Shown here one piece after another: positions 3,497-6,261 of a stretch of 6,261 bases of DNA (its first letter is position 1; the number at the start of each line of letters is the position of its first letter). The stretch is from Thermodesulfobacteriota bacterium (GTDB taxonomy: Bacteria; Desulfobacterota; Thermodesulfobacteria; Thermodesulfobacteriales; Thermodesulfatatoraceae). Location of the stretch: assembly GCA_013154385.1 (NCBI GenBank), contig JAADCO010000021.1, forward strand, positions 1 to 6,261, written 5' to 3'. The notes beneath the pieces are model-generated. The model searched no databases, was not told the origin of the DNA, and saw only the letters and a program-made list of their open reading frames with translations. Both the position numbers and the translations under genes were made by a program.

Positions 3497-6261
3497 ATGA
3501 GCGAATCGCAAAGCTTCACCTCCAAGGCCCTCATCGTCAATCTCCAGGAAACCGCCGTGAAGGAGTTTCCCATTGACGAACGCCACTGGGTCCTGCTCGA
3601 GGTGGTTTCCGGATACCAGGGCCTTGAGAAGCAGGCCTACGAACTCATCCGGGAGATCAACCATCCCTACCGCAACCTCCGCCTGGTGGTCAGCGACCTG
3701 CGGTCCTTCGTGCTCAAGAACTTCCGCATCATCGTGGCCCACGAGAAAGGCCCCCGGGCCTTCCAGGTGGTCATCGAGTTCCTGCTGGAACTCTTCGAAC
3801 TCGACCTCGCCGAGGACCTCAAGCGCCAGACCGCAGAAGCCGTCCTCGCCCTTCTCGACAAGGCCGTCTCCTCGCTCAGCGAAGAGGAGCTGAGGCGCTT
3901 CTGGCCCGTGCTCGGGGAGATCTTTCTCAAGCTCTCCGAACTCCCGGACGACGTCCTCCTGGCCTTCTTTCAGGGCTATCATTCCTTCAAGCGCCTGGCC
4001 CGGGCCCTCCTGCGCAAGCTCCCCGAGGACCTGGACGTGGGGCCGCTCGTCAAGCTCCTGGAACGCTCCCTCAAGCTCACCTATCGTTACTGGCTCACCC
4101 AGCCAGACCCCTCGACCTGGATCGCCGAGGAATGCACCTCCGAGACCGCCGGTGAGGAAAAAGAATACTTCGACCTGATCAAGCCCCTTTCCCACGAGAC
4201 CCTCAAGAGCTATCTCGAACAGGTCGAGGAACTCGAAAAGCAGCCGCCCTCCCGGCAGCTGCTCGAGAAGTTGCTCTCTTTTCCGGACTATCTGGACCTC
4301 GTGCGCCACTACAAGGAGCTTCCGGAAAAGATCGCCGCCCTGGCGCGCGATACCCAGCCGGAGGACCCCTTTCACAACGTGAAGATCGTCTTCCTCTTCC
4401 GCATCGTGGAAACCCCGGGGCTTGCCCCGATCCACGAAGAGGCCCTGCGGGAGATCAACCGGGAGCTCGTGGCCATGATCCGGCGCGAGCCCTCGGAAAG
4501 CCTCGACGAGTTCATCACCCGGGCCTTTGCCCTCCTCAAGCGCCACATCCGGCAGTATCCCTGGACGGCGCTTCAATGCATCCGCAACATGGGTTTCGAG
4601 ATCCTCGACCGGGGAGACCCGCGGCTGGCCGAGCTCTTCCTCGAGGAAGTGGTCAAGTTCGGGTTCCAGCCCCCGGAGATCAAGGGAGTGGACCGGGAGT
4701 GGCATCTCATCTGCAACCCCGTCCATCTCTTGAACATCCGCACGTGGCTCGAGATCATCGCCCATCACCCCAAGTGGTGCACCACGCTCCTTTCCGCCCT
4801 GATCATCAACCTCAAGCTTGCCGGCACCTGCATCCGCGACACCGACCTCTTCCAGAAGGACGTCTCGAAGCTCCTGAACAGCGAGATCGAGCCCGTCTAC
4901 AACCTGGTCAAACAGTTCTGCCGCATCCTTCCGGTGTACTACAACGAGATCGGGGCCGAGGGGCTTTTGCGCGACGTCTCCACGGAGCTCGACGAGATCC
5001 ACGCCCGCAAGGACGAGCTCATCCACTTCCTGCGCAAGCAAAGCCACGTGGAGAGCTCAAACCTCATCATCAACTTCATCGAGGCCATCATCCACTTCTG
5101 GCTCACCAAGGACAAGAGCCGGCTCAAACCCTACGTGCCGCCGGAACTCTACGACCGCCTGGCCACGAGCGGGCCCTTCATTGATCCGGTGCACGAGATC
5201 ATCAACGAGCTTTGGGCGCGCGCGGAGATCAGGCATCCCAAGGACCTCCTCCGGCTCAAGGAAGAGGAGATCGAGCAACTCCTGGCCGACATCCCCGGGC
5301 CGGAGAAGGAAAAGAAGCGCGTGGCGCTCCTCATCCGGATGTATCAGCTCGAGGTGCAGAAGTACAGCTTCGACATCCATCAGTTGCGGAGCTATCTCGA
5401 GCAGGCCAAGAACTGGGGCTTCGAGGGCATAGACCAGCTCCTTGAAACCCTCGAGAAGGGAAACCGCGAGGAGTCGCTCGAGGCCATCCTGGACTATCTC
5501 GAATACCTCCAGGGCATCATCCTGAGCCCGGAGAAGTTCACCCCGCGGGAAGACATCTATTTCAAGCGCCACATCGCCGCGGACATCCCCTCCATGTACG
5601 GGCGCTATCACGAAAGGAAGTTCGACGCCCTGGGGCTCACCTTTCGGCTCGAGGCCCTGGCCAACACCTTCTTCGAAGACCTCGTGGCCTCGGTGGAGAT
5701 CCCCTTCATCACCCGCGCCACCTTCTTCCAGATCATCAAGATCCTCTCCTACTTCCGGCGGGCCTTGCAAATCGAGGGCATCTCCTCGAAGAAGTTCAAC
5801 ACCTATCTCAACCTGCTCAAGGCCTCCGTGGAGGTGCGCCGCTTCACCTACACGCAGTATCTCGACATCTTCCGGGGGCTGCTCGAGGGTGTTAAGGACA
5901 TCACCAAGGTCTATTACATCAGCCCCCATCGGGACAATCTGGCCATCATCCTGCGCCAGCTAGGGCGCAAGCATCTGCTTCCCAAGTACCTCGTGGGCCA
6001 GGAGGGTCTTTCCGACGAGGAGTTCTTCCATCGGGTCTCGGAACGCTTCCTGCGCGACCTCATCGCCAGCTCCTTCAGCCTCCAGGCCCTGGACAACTTC
6101 GTCACCAAGCTCTATCGCACGCTGGTCGAGCAGAGGAACCGCCTCTCGCAGGAGGACCTCGATCTCCTCATGACCTACGACCCGGCGCGGGCCCTGTGTC
6201 TGCTCTATCGCCCCAATTCCCTGACCCAGGACCTCATCCACCTGGGCAACAAGGGCTACAA
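3497..6261 (+). CDS. Large PEP synthase/pyruvate phosphate dikinase-like protein with a ~915-residue N-terminal extension (3' truncated by window)
   Basis: The frame from ATG 3497 is open for 921 codons to the window edge, so the stop and the C-terminal part are not seen. The visible protein has no signal peptide or clear membrane segment, and is rich in Leu, Glu, Lys and Arg with long amphipathic helices, so it is probably cytosolic. Landmarks: TYRYWLTQPDPSTW at 195-208, a helical stretch with LKSYLEQ at 236-242, LRSYLEQAKNWGFEG from 630, and HIAADIPSMYGRYHERKFDA at 692-711, which looks like a conserved core. The last visible residues, LIHLGNKGY (LGNKGY at 916-921), resemble the LGGKGANL motif that opens the PEP/pyruvate-binding ATP-grasp domain (PPDK_N); the next two bases, AA, allow Asn or Lys. 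PEP synthase and PPDK normally begin near this motif, so almost everything seen is extra. The extension is not recognised as a known domain. The family call rests on this short motif and on resemblance to long PPDK-like proteins of Desulfobacterota recalled from memory. Confidence 0.6.
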   Translation, partial: MSESQSFTSKALIVNLQETAVKEFPIDERHWVLLEVVSGYQGLEKQAYELIREINHPYRNLRLVVSDLRSFVLKNFRIIVAHEKGPRAFQVVIEFLLELFELDLAEDLKRQTAEAVLALLDKAVSSLSEEELRRFWPVLGEIFLKLSELPDDVLLAFFQGYHSFKRLARALLRKLPEDLDVGPLVKLLERSLKLTYRYWLTQPDPSTWIAEECTSETAGEEKEYFDLIKPLSHETLKSYLEQVEELEKQPPSRQLLEKLLSFPDYLDLVRHYKELPEKIAALARDTQPEDPFHNVKIVFLFRIVETPGLAPIHEEALREINRELVAMIRREPSESLDEFITRAFALLKRHIRQYPWTALQCIRNMGFEILDRGDPRLAELFLEEVVKFGFQPPEIKGVDREWHLICNPVHLLNIRTWLEIIAHHPKWCTTLLSALIINLKLAGTCIRDTDLFQKDVSKLLNSEIEPVYNLVKQFCRILPVYYNEIGAEGLLRDVSTELDEIHARKDELIHFLRKQSHVESSNLIINFIEAIIHFWLTKDKSRLKPYVPPELYDRLATSGPFIDPVHEIINELWARAEIRHPKDLLRLKEEEIEQLLADIPGPEKEKKRVALLIRMYQLEVQKYSFDIHQLRSYLEQAKNWGFEGIDQLLETLEKGNREESLEAILDYLEYLQGIILSPEKFTPREDIYFKRHIAADIPSMYGRYHERKFDALGLTFRLEALANTFFEDLVASVEIPFITRATFFQIIKILSYFRRALQIEGISSKKFNTYLNLLKASVEVRRFTYTQYLDIFRGLLEGVKDITKVYYISPHRDNLAIILRQLGRKHLLPKYLVGQEGLSDEEFFHRVSERFLRDLIASSFSLQALDNFVTKLYRTLVEQRNRLSQEDLDLLMTYDPARALCLLYRPNSLTQDLIHLGNKGY

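Noticed and set aside
3380..5047. A 555-codon open frame on the minus strand opposite the large + strand gene
   Set aside because: Its composition (Glu/Asp/Leu/Gly/Val-rich, no recognisable motif) is the usual mirror of a GC-rich gene with strong third-position bias. The + strand frame has coherent protein features over the whole stretch and beyond it.
767..5886. Many copies of CTCGAG scattered through the window
   Set aside because: Most are in-frame Leu-Glu codon pairs (CTC GAG) in Leu/Glu-rich proteins with strong CTC and GAG preference, so codon use explains them without a motif.

Overview
The window is about 60% GC (estimated by eye) and every gene lies on the + strand, tightly packed. 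It looks like a chromosomal housekeeping and regulatory locus of a Gram-negative bacterium. The order 'long hibernation factor – ptsN – rapZ – mannose-type EIIA', and the large PEP-synthase-like protein at the 3' end, are most reminiscent of Desulfobacterota/Thermodesulfobacteria. That assignment rests on gene order and general protein resemblance, not on a search.

Layout: (1) positions 2-163 hold the last 53 codons of a long-form ribosome hibernation factor (Hpf). (2) 178-636 is ptsN (EIIA-Ntr). (3) rapZ follows and ends at 1507; its start codon is unclear. (4) 1508-1903 is a stand-alone mannose-family EIIA. (5) 1896-2342 is a RimI-like GNAT acetyltransferase whose start overlaps the previous stop. 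These five genes are spaced or overlapped like one operon. (6) After a 64-base gap with a possible promoter and a strong ribosome binding site comes gap (2407-3411), encoding NAD-type glyceraldehyde-3-phosphate dehydrogenase. (7) An 85-base GC-rich leader with competing hairpins separates gap from (8) a very long open frame, 3497 to the window end: 921 codons with no stop. It is nearly all uncharacterised helical protein and ends in LGNKGY, which resembles the first motif of the PEP/pyruvate-binding (PPDK_N) ATP-grasp domain.

How the genes may fit together: two EIIA proteins of different families plus RapZ, with no EIIB or EIIC in view, are typical of a regulatory rather than sugar-transporting phosphotransferase chain, whose phosphate donor is PEP. 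gap acts in lower glycolysis/gluconeogenesis, and the last gene probably encodes an enzyme or sensor that handles PEP, pyruvate and ATP. The region therefore brings PEP-linked signalling and PEP-related metabolism together. The most interesting item is the roughly 915-residue N-terminal extension of the last protein. No RNA genes, mobile elements or CRISPR arrays were seen.
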